Of a DNA stretch of 64,000 nucleotides, positions 37,997 through 48,200 are shown one piece after another. Origin of the DNA: an uncultured bacterium (GTDB lineage Bacteria > Cyanobacteriota > Vampirovibrionia > Gastranaerophilales > Gastranaerophilaceae). The stretch spans positions 32,984 through 96,983 of the forward strand of contig CASDPF010000006.1 in assembly GCA_949282215.1 (NCBI GenBank). Direction: 5' to 3'. The notes beneath the pieces are model-generated. The model was not told where the DNA came from, did not search any database, and saw only the letters and a program-made list of their open reading frames with translations. A program made the translations under genes and the position numbers. The first letter of the stretch is position 1, and every line of letters starts with the position of its first letter.

Positions 37997-38563
37997 TTAC
38001 AATAAACTGTTATATATTTCTACAGTATCTATACAAATTCCTAAATTTCTATCTACAAGGCTTTTTATTGTATTTTTATAACATAATAATAAAGCCTTAT
38101 TTAAATTATTTTCTTCTTTTAAAACTTGTTTTATAGGTTGACATAATTCACAAGGTCTAGTTCTTTCTTCTATTTTATCTGCTAAAAATATAATTTTTTC
38201 AAAATCTGTCATATTTAACTTCCCTAATGTATGCCATCTTATCGCAGATAAAATTTCTTCGTCATTTACTCCTAATTCGTGTTCTGCAATATAAGCTCCT
38301 ACAGGAGCATGATGAGTTTTTGGATTACATAATTCACCTTTTTTTATATCTAATTTAGACAAAATTTCTTGAGTTTTTTCTTTCGATAAACATTTAGCAC
38401 AATCATGCACTAATCCTGTAAAATAAGCTTTTTGAGGATCTAAGCCAAATCTTTCAGCTAAATTTTGGGCACATTCGGCTGTTCCTATCGAATGTTCATA
38501 TCTTTCTTTACTTAAATTTTTTTGTAACCAGTTGTTTAAATTTTCTTTAGTTGTATAAATCAT
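37997..38563 (-). CDS. yqeK: HD-domain Ap4A hydrolase YqeK
   Basis: A 188-residue HD-superfamily protein. Metal ligands: RYEHSIGTAECAQNLA (first His), LVHDCAK (the HD pair), THHAPVGAYIA and IRWHTLG, then IFLADKIEERTRPC. YqeK proteins cleave diadenosine tetraphosphate symmetrically. It overlaps the end of nadD by 17 bases; the nadD-yqeK pair is conserved in many bacteria and supports both calls. Confidence 0.9.
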   Translation of the reverse strand: MIYTTKENLNNWLQKNLSKERYEHSIGTAECAQNLAERFGLDPQKAYFTGLVHDCAKCLSKEKTQEILSKLDIKKGELCNPKTHHAPVGAYIAEHELGVNDEEILSAIRWHTLGKLNMTDFEKIIFLADKIEERTRPCELCQPIKQVLKEENNLNKALLLCYKNTIKSLVDRNLGICIDTVEIYNSLL

Positions 38564-39095
38564 TTTTTTCTATATATTCCTTTACTAAACTTAATGTTTT
38601 GTTATTTTTTCTTTCTCTTATCTCTGTAGAAGATATATCAATATACTCCATCGGAGCAAGTTCATAATCAAATCCTATTTTTTCGGTTAATTCAATACCT
38701 CTTGGAAATACTATAAAATGAACCAATTCTTTTAATTCATCTATTTTATACCAACTTTCAATTTTATCAAACGCATCTGTTCCCATTAAAAGATTTAATT
38801 TCCCTTTAATATCATATTGTTTTATAATTTTTTTTATGGTCAATAAAGTATAAGATTTTTGTTCTGATTTATATTCAATATCTGAAATCTCAAATTTTGG
38901 ATTTATGGAAGTTGCTATTTTTACCATATTATATCTATGTTCAGCTAAATCTTTATTAATATTTTTATGCGGAGGTATATAAGCAGGTATAAAAATTACC
39001 TTTTCAAAACCATAAAAATCTAGAGCAAATTCTGCAACTTTTAAATGTGCATTATGTATAGGATTAAATGTTCCTGGAAAAATGCAAATACTCAA
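38547..39095 (-). CDS. nadD: Nicotinate-nucleotide adenylyltransferase
   Basis: A 182-residue enzyme joining ATP and nicotinate mononucleotide in NAD synthesis. Nucleotidyltransferase motifs: GTFNPIHNAHL near the N-terminus, IPAYIPPHK, LLMGTDAFDKIESWYK, and ISSTEIRER near the C-terminus. Normal length. Upstream gene of yqeK with overlap. Confidence 0.93.
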   Translation of the reverse strand: MSICIFPGTFNPIHNAHLKVAEFALDFYGFEKVIFIPAYIPPHKNINKDLAEHRYNMVKIATSINPKFEISDIEYKSEQKSYTLLTIKKIIKQYDIKGKLNLLMGTDAFDKIESWYKIDELKELVHFIVFPRGIELTEKIGFDYELAPMEYIDISSTEIRERKNNKTLSLVKEYIEKNDLYN

Positions 39096-39136
39096 AACTA
39101 AACCTCCAAATATATTTTATAACAAATAATTAAATA

Positions 39137-39166
39137 AAAAAAACCTGATTTATTATTCAAATCAGG
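39137..39166 (-). terminator. Terminator of the 57-residue gene
   Basis: On the minus strand CCTGATTT (39166-39159) / AAATCAGG (39151-39144) form an 8-bp perfect stem with a 7-base loop, then TTTTTTTTATTT. It follows the small gene at 39238-39411 on the same strand and separates it from nadD. Confidence 0.8.
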
Positions 39167-39237
39167 CACTAGAAGATTAATTGGGGAATTAATTAAATTA
39201 GTAAGATTAAGTTAGGTATTATAATAATAAATTTTAA

Positions 39238-39411
39238 TTACTGTTTTACTCGTGAAATAAATGTTACACGAGATTTCATATCCATTGCAAATAAACGCAT
39301 TTCATCTAAAAGAATATGTGATTTATCTTCAGTTGAAATTTCATCTTTATAAAAATCTCTTGAAATTTGAGTTGCCATTGCATTAATGTTATAACTATTT
39401 AAAACTGCCAT
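39238..39411 (-). CDS. 57-residue protein of unknown function with shared promoter element
   Basis: A short gene: MAVLNSYNINAMATQISRDF at the start, then DEMRLFAMDMKSRVTFISRVK. AGAGG lies upstream of ATG 39411, and a strong terminator follows at 39166. Its upstream region (39504-39565) carries the same long element as the genes at 36698 and 49641, which supports it being a real, co-regulated gene with a leader of about 90 bases. No family recognised. Confidence 0.6.
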   Translation of the reverse strand: MAVLNSYNINAMATQISRDFYKDEISTEDKSHILLDEMRLFAMDMKSRVTFISRVKQ

Positions 39412-39503
39412 AAAATCTTACCTCTTTTTTCAAGAATGAATTCACAAATGAATAAAATCATTTGATTTTTAAATTTATTCTTTTGTTAATACTTTCTTAT
39501 ATA

Positions 39504-39565
39504 TCTTACATATATATAAAGTCTATAATAAAATGTAGATTTCAAATGTTATTTTCTTTGTTACA
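39504..39565 (-). promoter_or_regulatory. Shared upstream element, copy B
   Basis: On the minus strand TGTAACAAA, then TTGAAA, then ACTTTATATATATGTAAGA. The 19-base block TCTTACATATATATAAAGT (plus strand, 39504-39522) is identical to copy A, and the distances from it to TTGAAA and TGTAACAAA are the same as in copy A. Confidence 0.6.
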
Positions 39566-40487
39566 TTTCTTTACAATCAGGATAAAAAATAGCTGAAACT
39601 TTTGAATTTAAAGAATTTTTTTTGAAATATGGTAATTTGAAAATTAATGATAAAGAATTATCTTGGCTTGATTTTGCATAAATATCACCGGCATGTTCTT
39701 CAATAATTTTTTTACACAAATATAAACTTATTTTTTGTCCAATAACAGTATAATTTTGAGAATCAATATTTTCTTGTTCAAAAATATTTGAACAAACTTG
39801 ATTAGATAAATAAACTCCACTAGTTTTCAGTAAAAATTTTACGTTATTTTCATCTTTTGAAATGTAAACCAATATTTTATCATTATTATAAGAATAAGAA
39901 ATTGCAAATAATAAAAGATTAATAATAACTTCTTTTATACTTTCTTGATCCGCTTCTACATATATGTCTGGTTCACTTGAAAAATAAACTATTGAAATAT
40001 TTTTTTCGTTTATGTCTTTTGACATTTTATTTATACAATTTACTAATAATTTTGAAATATTAAATTTTTCATAGTTGAATTTATTTTTTCCGGTTTCTAT
40101 TTTGTAAGTATTTTGTAACATAGAAATCATGTTTAATATATATTTACAAGAAGATTCTATATTTTCTATTAAATCTTTTTGTTCTTCATTTATTGTTCCT
40201 AATGTTTCATTTCTAATAAGTTCAAGTCCTCTTAATTGTGCTAAAGTAGGAATTTTTAAATCATGAGTTAAAATATCTGCAAAAATATCTTTTTGCTTAT
40301 TAAGTGTATTATTCAATTCAAAATGAAAGTTTCTTTTTAGGTTTGTAATTTTTAAATTTAATCTATGAAATTTTATAAGATATATTATTAAAATAAAAGC
40401 AATTATATACATTGCTAAAATTGAATCTTGTTTAAAGACCAAATTTAGAGAATATAAAAATATAAATACAAAAATTAAATCCTTCAT
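39561..40487 (-). CDS. Sensor histidine kinase with degenerate ATP-binding boxes
   Basis: A 308-residue protein. Two hydrophobic N-terminal helices (about residues 1-40), then a dimerisation region with the phospho-acceptor ILTHDLKIPTLAQ. The N box region (IKEVIINLLLFAISYS) keeps Asn. The G1 box DxGxG is replaced by LLKTSGVYLS, and G2 (GxGLGL) by VIGQKISLYL. ATP binding is therefore doubtful; it may be a pseudokinase or use an unusual site. No response regulator gene adjacent. Confidence 0.7.
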   Translation of the reverse strand: MKDLIFVFIFLYSLNLVFKQDSILAMYIIAFILIIYLIKFHRLNLKITNLKRNFHFELNNTLNKQKDIFADILTHDLKIPTLAQLRGLELIRNETLGTINEEQKDLIENIESSCKYILNMISMLQNTYKIETGKNKFNYEKFNISKLLVNCINKMSKDINEKNISIVYFSSEPDIYVEADQESIKEVIINLLLFAISYSYNNDKILVYISKDENNVKFLLKTSGVYLSNQVCSNIFEQENIDSQNYTVIGQKISLYLCKKIIEEHAGDIYAKSSQDNSLSLIFKLPYFKKNSLNSKVSAIFYPDCKEM

Positions 40488-40572
40488 AATATCCTATCTA
40501 TTTATCTTCGTTAGTTATATTATGTTAGCCTATTATAATAAGAATATAAATTGCCTAAGTGGGTATAGTATT

Positions 40573-41697
40573 TTATATTAAATTGAGCATATTTTTATGT
40601 AATTTAACATTATGAACTCTTAAATAATTAATCCCAGATTTAATTAAAGGATAAGAAAGTGCGAGAGAAAGTGCATCTTTATCTTGATTGTTTTTAAAAT
40701 CCCCTAAAAAACTTTTTCTTGATAAACCAACCATTATAGGTTTATCTAAAGTAAAAAATTCTTCTATTCTATTTAAGATTTCTAAATTATGTTCTTTTGT
40801 TTTTCCAAAACCAATTCCAGGGTCAATTATTATATTTTTTATTCCTTCATCTTTTGCAAATTCTATTTTATTTTTTAAGTTGAAATAAATATCTTCTATT
40901 AAATTATTGTAACAAGGATTATCTTGCATAGAAGAAGGATCTCCTTTAGAATGTTGAATGATTATACCAGCATCATACTTTGCTATAATTTCTGACATAT
41001 TATGATCATAATCTAGTCCGGACACATCATTAATAATCTTAACCCCATTATTTAAAGCAAAATCAGCAACGACAGAATCTCTTGTGTCAATACTCACATT
41101 TATTTTTAATTTCTCTTTTTGTAAAAATTTCAAAATCGGTTCTAGTCTTTCAATTTGAGTTTTAGTATCAACGGCATTAGAATAAGGCCTTGTTGATTCT
41201 GCACCAATATCAATAATATCCGCACCATCTTCAATAAGAGTTAATAAATGTTTTATTGCTAGTTCTTTATCCAAATACAATCCTCCATCAGAAAAAGAAT
41301 CAGGAGTAATGTTTAAAATTCCAACTAATTTTGTTTTATTTCTTGACTGTTTATTCAATAAATCTAAAATCTGTTCAGCTAAAATTTTAAATTTAAAAGG
41401 TTGATACTTTAATTTTTCAGAAATTTTACGTATTTGAGAAAAACTTCCGCATAAAATTACATCACTTTTTTCAATATTACCTGTTATAACATTTCTATTT
41501 ATTGCGCAATCTGCTCCAAACATCAAAGCTGTCTGTTTTAAAATATTTGCTTGAGCAAGGTTAAGATTAAAAATTTTAATATTTTTATATTTCATTTTCT
41601 CTTGAAATTTTAATTGATATGTTTTATCAAATCCAATTAAATCAAGTTCTTTATTAAAATCTTTATTTGTAATTTCTTTTAAGACAAAATCATTCAT
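40573..41697 (-). CDS. folP: Dihydropteroate synthase with N-terminal extension
   Basis: A 374-residue protein. The C-terminal 260 residues form the DHPS barrel, joining p-aminobenzoate to the pterin in folate synthesis: GILNITPDSFSDGG (about residue 118), IDIGAESTRPYS, VSIDTRDSVVADFAL, INDVSGLD, IDPGIGFGKT and VGLSRKSFLGDF. The first 110 residues are an extra domain seen in some bacterial and archaeal DHPS-like proteins. Divergent from the 6S-like RNA gene. Confidence 0.9.
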   Translation of the reverse strand: MNDFVLKEITNKDFNKELDLIGFDKTYQLKFQEKMKYKNIKIFNLNLAQANILKQTALMFGADCAINRNVITGNIEKSDVILCGSFSQIRKISEKLKYQPFKFKILAEQILDLLNKQSRNKTKLVGILNITPDSFSDGGLYLDKELAIKHLLTLIEDGADIIDIGAESTRPYSNAVDTKTQIERLEPILKFLQKEKLKINVSIDTRDSVVADFALNNGVKIINDVSGLDYDHNMSEIIAKYDAGIIIQHSKGDPSSMQDNPCYNNLIEDIYFNLKNKIEFAKDEGIKNIIIDPGIGFGKTKEHNLEILNRIEEFFTLDKPIMVGLSRKSFLGDFKNNQDKDALSLALSYPLIKSGINYLRVHNVKLHKNMLNLI

Positions 41698-41777
41698 AAT
41701 AAGATTTTATCATAAGATAAGTATTGATAAACATTATAGTAATTGAAAAAGAAAAATTAATATGTAATAATATAATT

Positions 41778-41948
41778 ACTTTATATAGGTGTTTATTTTG
41801 TTCCTACATTTTTATAAATAGGGAGAGTAAGCTCTATAATTATTGAAGTATACCAGCCGATATAAAATCGCTAGCTGGAAACGGATTTATTAAGGCACTC
41901 ACCCACCTGCGAGACATAGCAGGTAACAAAATCGCATCTATATAAAGT
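41778..41948 (+). ncRNA. ssrS: 6S-like structured RNA
   Basis: A closing stem pairs 41778-41792 (ACTTTATATAGGTGT) with 41934-41948 (GCATCTATATAAAGT): 15 pairs, two of them G-U. Inside are CCAGC-CGAT...ATCG-GCTGG (about 41858-41883) and ACCTGC/GCAGGT hairpins, the second preceded by CACTCACCC. A T-rich tract follows at 41951. The length (171 nt), long closing stem, open centre and 3' hairpin match 6S RNA, which binds RNA polymerase in stationary phase. Not confirmed by covariance. It fills an otherwise empty 340-base gap. Alternative: two opposed promoter motifs flanking a different RNA. Confidence 0.6.
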
Positions 41949-42038
41949 TCTTTTTTTTTATTTTTTATTTTAAATATTAAATTTAAAATTAACATCTTTA
42001 AGATTTTATGCTATCCTAAACAGGAAGGGGAGTATTTT

Positions 42039-43679
42039 ATGATTAAAGCTAAAGAATTTTTGATAAAATATCAGGGATTATTTACTATCCTTGGACTTGG
42101 TATTCTATTTTATTTTATATTTTTCCATAATATTTGGGCGTATGCTCTTATGGATGTCGATGAATCTCGATATGTTTCTATGTCAAAAGACATGCTCAAT
42201 ACAAAAGACTTTCTTACTCTATATTTAAATAATGAGTTCTTTTTTGAAAAACCTCCGCTATATTTTTGGGGAGAATGTCTTTCTTTTGCAATATTTGGGA
42301 AGATAACTGAATTTACAGCTCGTTTTCCTGTTGCATTATATGGGACATTATGTGGGTATTTGACTTATTTTATTGGAAAGAAGGTTTATTCTAGAACATA
42401 CGGTGTTGTATCGGCTTTAATTCTTGCAACATCTTTAGAATTTTTAATTCTTGCAAAGTTTGCAATTTTAGATATTGTAGTTGCAACTTGCGTTTGGTTT
42501 TCACTTGCTTTTGGTATGCTTACTAATTTTTGTAGAGAGAAGAATAAAAAATATTTCTGGTGGCTATTCTATATTTTTTCTGGATTAGCAGTTATGGCAA
42601 AAGGTATTCCAGGGTTTGTTATTCCATTTGGTTCTATATTTTTTATATCTATTTATTCTAAAAAGTTTAAAGAAATTTTCAGACCTCAATATTTTCTGGT
42701 AGGGTTTGTTCTTTTCTTTTTGATAGTTCTTCCGTGGCATATTGTAATGTTAAAAATGCATGATCCGTTATTTTTTAATGAATATGTTATGAAACACCAT
42801 GTTGCTAGATTTCTTGGCTCTAATGAAATTGGACGACAACAACCATTCTATTTCTATTTCTTGACAATTCTATGGGGATTTTTCCCTTGGATTTTATCGA
42901 CACTTGTAGTTCTAATAAGAAAAATATTTAAACGAGATTTTAAATTTAAAGACCTATCTGACATCCAAAGATTTATGGTCTATAATGGAATAATAGCTAT
43001 TTTTACATTGTTATTTTTCTCATCATCAAAAACTAAATTAATAACTTATATTCTTCCTATTTATCCATCTTTAGCGTGTCTTGGTGGATATATTTGGACA
43101 AATTATATTGAAAAAGGCGAATATTCAAGATTTATCAATAAAACTGTTTATTTTCTTGCCAGCATTTTTGTCTTAGCTTCTATCGTTGCTCTATTTACAA
43201 ATCTGTTTTTACCAGAACAGTTAGCTTTAGATATAGCTCCCGCTAAGCCTTTATGCATAGCTTTACTATTCTTAGCAGGTATTTTTTCTATAGTATTTGC
43301 AAAAAAAGAAAAATACTTGGGAGTATTTTTTACATACGTGATTTTAATGCTTTCTTTATCAGCTTTTGGTACAGAAAAATTCTTTAATATTGATTATAAA
43401 TTTGGACAAGATGATTTATTAAGATTTGCTCAATATTCTAAAGAAAATGATAAAACTCTTTCTTGTCTAGGTTTTACTCATAAGTACTCTCTCATTTATT
43501 ATGGGGAAAAACCTGTTTATTATTCTAATGATAAAGACTTAGGTGCTATCAAAAATGAGCTAAATAAAAAAGATAATTTAGTTATTATGCGTAAAAAAGA
43601 CATAACAGATGAAATTAAATCTCTAAACTATAACATTTTAGAAGAAGGCCGACGCTATATTCTTATGGAGAAAAAATAG
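42039..43679 (+). CDS. ArnT-like lipid-linked sugar transferase (PMT/GT39-83 family)
   Basis: A 546-residue membrane protein with about 12 helices. The first periplasmic loop has the acidic motif MDVDESRYVSMSKDML and the following FEKPPLYFWG. This is the pattern of ArnT-type glycosyltransferases that move aminoarabinose or another sugar from undecaprenyl phosphate to lipid A. AGGAAGGGGAG lies upstream. It directly abuts waaA, which supports a lipid A/LPS role. Exact sugar unknown. Confidence 0.8.
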   Translation: MIKAKEFLIKYQGLFTILGLGILFYFIFFHNIWAYALMDVDESRYVSMSKDMLNTKDFLTLYLNNEFFFEKPPLYFWGECLSFAIFGKITEFTARFPVALYGTLCGYLTYFIGKKVYSRTYGVVSALILATSLEFLILAKFAILDIVVATCVWFSLAFGMLTNFCREKNKKYFWWLFYIFSGLAVMAKGIPGFVIPFGSIFFISIYSKKFKEIFRPQYFLVGFVLFFLIVLPWHIVMLKMHDPLFFNEYVMKHHVARFLGSNEIGRQQPFYFYFLTILWGFFPWILSTLVVLIRKIFKRDFKFKDLSDIQRFMVYNGIIAIFTLLFFSSSKTKLITYILPIYPSLACLGGYIWTNYIEKGEYSRFINKTVYFLASIFVLASIVALFTNLFLPEQLALDIAPAKPLCIALLFLAGIFSIVFAKKEKYLGVFFTYVILMLSLSAFGTEKFFNIDYKFGQDDLLRFAQYSKENDKTLSCLGFTHKYSLIYYGEKPVYYSNDKDLGAIKNELNKKDNLVIMRKKDITDEIKSLNYNILEEGRRYILMEKK

Positions 43680-44897
43680 ATGCTAGATATTATTACTGAT
43701 TTTGGGTTTAATCTATTTAAGCCAATTCTAAAAATAATTCATCAAAAAGCAGGGTATTCTAAAGATGCTTTTGAAAGAAAATGCGGCAACTTTATTGCTC
43801 CTAATTTTGAAAATAGCCGAGTAATAATGTTCCATGGTGTCTCTGTAGGTGAAATAAATGCTATAGAAAAACTTATAAAACGTACAAGAGATGAATTCAA
43901 AGATGTTAAAATAGTAGTAACCACCGGAACTAATACAGGACAAGATAATGCTATAAAAAAGTTAGAAGAGTTTACTGATTTTATTACGTATTTTCCATTT
44001 GATGTTCCTAATTGTGTAAATAAATTTTTAGATAAAATTAAACCTACAGAAATTCTTATGGCAGAGACTGAAATATGGCCAAATTTTGCTGGTATATGTA
44101 AAAAAAGAGGAATTAAACTTTATATCATAAATGGCAGAATTTCTGATAGAACTTTTAATTCTTATATGAAATTTAAGTTCTTTTTTAAACCATTATTGAA
44201 AAATTATGCAGGGATTTTTACTCAATCAACAGAGGATTTGAACAAATTTTTAAAATTAGGTGCTAATTCTGAAACAACAAAACGTATGAATAATTTGAAA
44301 TTCGATATTACAGCTCCAAATGTGGATATCAGTATTAAATATTCAGGTAGAATATTCCTCGCCGCTTCCACTCATTCCGGTGAAGATAAAATCGTATTAG
44401 ATACTTACCAAAAGTTGAAAGCTAAGCATGAAGATTTAAAGCTAATATTAGCTCCTAGACATTTAACAAGGCTTGATGAAATTGAAGAAATTTTCAAAAA
44501 TACTCCTTATTGTCTACGTTCTTCAGACCGAGATTTGATTAATAATGATATTATGATTTTAGATACTATGGGAGAGTTAGGTAAAATATTTTCATTTGCT
44601 TACTTTTCATTTATTGGGGGAAGTTTTAATAAAACTGGCGGACATAATCCGCTTGAATCCATAATATTTTCTAAACCTGTAATTTCAGGGCCTTCAATTC
44701 ATAATTTTAAGGATATTTATGCAATTATTCAAAATGCAAAGGCAGGTTTTGTTGTAAAATCTCAAGAAGAGTTTTTTTATATTGCTGATAAATTATTGAC
44801 TGATAAACTTTTTTATAATCAAACAGCTAAAGCCGGAGAAGATGTCTTTAAAGCTCAACAGGGTGCTTTAGAATTTGTTATTAATGTTTTGAAGTAG
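43680..44897 (+). CDS. waaA: 3-deoxy-D-manno-octulosonic acid (Kdo) transferase
   Basis: A 405-residue GT30 enzyme that adds Kdo to the lipid A precursor. Motifs: MFHGVSVGEINA (usual HAxSVGE), VVTTGTNTGQDNA, the catalytic-region AETEIWPNF, IINGRISDRTFNSY, and FIGGSFNKTGGHNPLE near the donor site. An N-terminal anchor helix is weak. Starts immediately after the ArnT-like stop, one operon. Shows the host has an LPS outer membrane. Confidence 0.92.
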   Translation: MLDIITDFGFNLFKPILKIIHQKAGYSKDAFERKCGNFIAPNFENSRVIMFHGVSVGEINAIEKLIKRTRDEFKDVKIVVTTGTNTGQDNAIKKLEEFTDFITYFPFDVPNCVNKFLDKIKPTEILMAETEIWPNFAGICKKRGIKLYIINGRISDRTFNSYMKFKFFFKPLLKNYAGIFTQSTEDLNKFLKLGANSETTKRMNNLKFDITAPNVDISIKYSGRIFLAASTHSGEDKIVLDTYQKLKAKHEDLKLILAPRHLTRLDEIEEIFKNTPYCLRSSDRDLINNDIMILDTMGELGKIFSFAYFSFIGGSFNKTGGHNPLESIIFSKPVISGPSIHNFKDIYAIIQNAKAGFVVKSQEEFFYIADKLLTDKLFYNQTAKAGEDVFKAQQGALEFVINVLK

Positions 44898-45002
44898 TTT
44901 TATAGACGAAAAAGTGTATTATAAAAAATTAGTGTTCAGTATTTTTAAAAGAGGTAGCAATTATTTTTATTATAAGTTTTTATCTGTTCAAAGGAGTTCA
45001 TT

Positions 45003-45218
45003 ATGAAAATATTACCAACATATTATAGTTATTCTCTAAGACAGAGTTTTAAAAAACATGCTTCTGAAGAAGAAATAAAACAGGAAGAAGATAAAATTAG
45101 CGAAGAAGAAAATATAAAAAAGCAGATTGATGCTTTAAATAGGGAACAAGTAAGATTAGATACTGAGGAACGAAAATTAGAAAGAGAAATGAGAGATTTA
45201 AAACGTTCTGAAAGATAA
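45003..45218 (+). CDS. Small charged coiled-coil protein
   Basis: A 71-residue protein; after LPTYYSYSLRQSFKKH nearly every residue is Glu, Lys, Arg or Gln (DKISEEENIKKQIDALNREQ), a single long coiled coil. AAGGAG upstream. Placed just before dnaE but with its own spacing. Unknown function. Confidence 0.55.
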   Translation: MKILPTYYSYSLRQSFKKHASEEEIKQEEDKISEEENIKKQIDALNREQVRLDTEERKLEREMRDLKRSER

Positions 45219-45259
45219 ATTTTACATTCCTTAATCTGTTTGTGTGCTAAATTATAGTT

Positions 45260-48200
45260 ATGTCAAAATTTATACCAATACATATTCACTCGGAATTTTC
45301 ATTATTAGATGGAACAATAAGAGTTGGAGATCTCGTAAATTATGCTAAAGAAAATGGGTTACCTGCTATTGCTATAACAGATCACGGGGTTATGTATTCT
45401 GCGATTGAATTCTATGAAAAGGCAAAAGAAGCTGGTATAAATCCTCTTATAGGCTGTGAATTCTACGTTCATGATGGTGATATTCATGAAAAAGATAGTT
45501 CTAATAATCCTCTATACCACTTAATATTAATAGCAAAAGATAAGAAGGGATATGCTAATTTAATAAAATTAGTTTCTGTTGCTTGGTGTGAAGGGTTTTA
45601 TTATAAGCCAAGAATAAATTTTGAATTATTAAAAAAATATCATGAAGGACTTGTTTGTTCTTCGGCATGCTTAGGTGGTGAAGTTCTGCAGCATCTTTTA
45701 AATGGTGAAAAAGAAAAAGCAAAAGCAACTGCTTTAAAATATAAAGAATTATTCGGGGATGATTATTACATTGAATTACAAGATCATAATTTAGAAGATC
45801 AAAAACGTACTAATCCTGATTTGATTAAGATTGCAAAAGAACTCGGAATAAAAATGATTGTGACAAATGACTCTCATTATTTAAGACGAGAAGATGCAGA
45901 TGCTCAAGATACTTTGTTATGCTTGCAAACTAATGCCGATAAGGATGATCCTAATCGATTTCATTTCCCTAATAACGAATTTTATTTGAAGTCAAAAGAA
46001 GAGATGCGAAAAGCTTTTTCCTGGATGGATGATGAAACTTTTGAAGAATGTGTTAAAAATACTGAAGATATTGCAAATAAGTGTAATATAGAAATAGAAC
46101 TAGGTAATGCTCCTTTACCTCATTACGATGTTCCAGATGGTTATACTAATGAAACGTATTTAAAGCATATAGTATATGAAGGAATGAAAAAACGTTATGG
46201 AGAAATGACTCCAGAGCTTAAGGAACGTGTGGATTATGAATTAAGTGTAATTAATAAAATGGGATTTCCTGCGTATTTTTTAATTACTTGGGACTTTATT
46301 CATTATGCTAAGACTCATAATATACCGGTAGGTCCTGGTAGAGGTTCTGCAGCAGGTAGTGTTGTTGCTTACGCATTAGAAATTACAGATTTGGATCCGA
46401 TAAAACATAATCTCTTGTTTGAAAGATTCTTGAATGAAGAACGTTTCACCATGCCCGATATTGATATCGATTTTTGCATTGAAAAACGTCGTCAGGTTAT
46501 TGACTATGTAACAGAAAAATATGGTGAAGATAAAGTCTGCCAAATTATTACATTTTCTACATATGCTCCTAAAGCCGCATTTAAAGGTGTTGCAAGAATT
46601 TTAAAAGTTCCTTTTGCTGAAAGTAATAAATTAACAAGTCTAATAGAACCTGCAATAGAGCTTGCCCAAGCGACTAATCCAAAAGCAAAGTGGATTAGGG
46701 ATGCAATTAAAGTTGAAGGTTCTGAATTAAGAAAATTATATGATGAAGATTATCAAATCTTAAATCCAGAAACAGGAAATTCAGTAAGTTTTAAAAAGTT
46801 AATTGATATGTCAATTGCAATTGAAGGCTTAAAATGTGGTACAGGTACGCATGCAGCTGGTGTTATAATATCACATGCACCTTTGGATACAATTATACCA
46901 GTTCAGCCTTCAAAAGACGGAATTGTTCAGACAGGTTATCCTCCTCATGAAGTAACAGAAGTTTTATCTCTTTTAAAAATGGACTTCTTGGGGTTAAGAA
47001 ACCTTACGATGATATATAAAACCGTTGATATGGTTAAGAAATATCGTGGAATTGATGTTGATATTAATAATATCCCGCTTGATGATAAAGAAACTTATAA
47101 AATGTTGGTTAGAGGAGAAACAATTGGGGTATTTCAACTTGAATCTCAAGGTATGATGAATCTTGTAAAACGCTTAAAACCGGACGTTTTTGAGGATTTA
47201 GGTGCTTTAGTTGCTCTATTCCGTCCCGGTCCATTAGGTTCCGGCATGGTTGATGAATTTGTAGATAGAAAACACGGTGTAAAACAAGTAACTTATGCTC
47301 ATCCACTTTTAGAACCTATTTTAAAAGATACATATGGAACAATTGTTTATCAAGAGCAAATTATGCAAGTATTCCAAGCTTTAGCGGACTATTCATTGGG
47401 AGAAGCAGATATTGTTCGCCGTATGATGGGTAAGAAAAAAGTTGATGAAATGCAGAAGCAAAAAGGAAAATTTATTGAACTAGCTTCTACCCGACATGAT
47501 ATGAAACCTGAAGATGCTACTACATTATTCGAACAAATAGAAGCTTTTGCATCTTATTGCTTTAACCGTTCGCATTCTGCGGCTTATGCTTTTGTTGCAT
47601 ATCAAACTGCATACTTGAAGTGTCATTATCCTGTTGAATACCTATCAGCATTGTTATCAAGTGTTTCTGATAATAAAGACCAAACTCAATTATATATAGA
47701 AGAGGCCCAAAAATATGGTATAAAAGTTCTTCCGCCAGATATTAATCATTCATTCTTAGAATATGCACCTGATGGTGATAATATAAGATTTGGCTTAGCT
47801 GCAATTAAGCAAGTAGGCGAGCCTGTCGTTGAGGCGATTATTAAAGAACGAGAGGAAAACGGAGAATTTAAGAATATTTTTGATTTCTGTAAGCGTGTGG
47901 ATGCTAAATTTGTTAATAAAAAATCGCTTGAAGGACTTATCAAAGCCGGAGCTTTTTCAAATATTGAAAAAAGTCGTAAACAATTATTCGATAATATTGA
48001 GCATATTTTAGATGTAACATCAAAAGAAGCTAAAGATAGAGCTATGGGGCAAGTAAGCTTGTTTGCTTCTTTAGGCGGAGATGATGAATTTGCAAATGTT
48101 CAATATCAATTAATAGGAAGTGACGCTGAATATACTGATAAAGAAATTCAAATGTATGAGAAAGAATTTTTAGGATTTTATGTCACGTCGCATCCATTGT

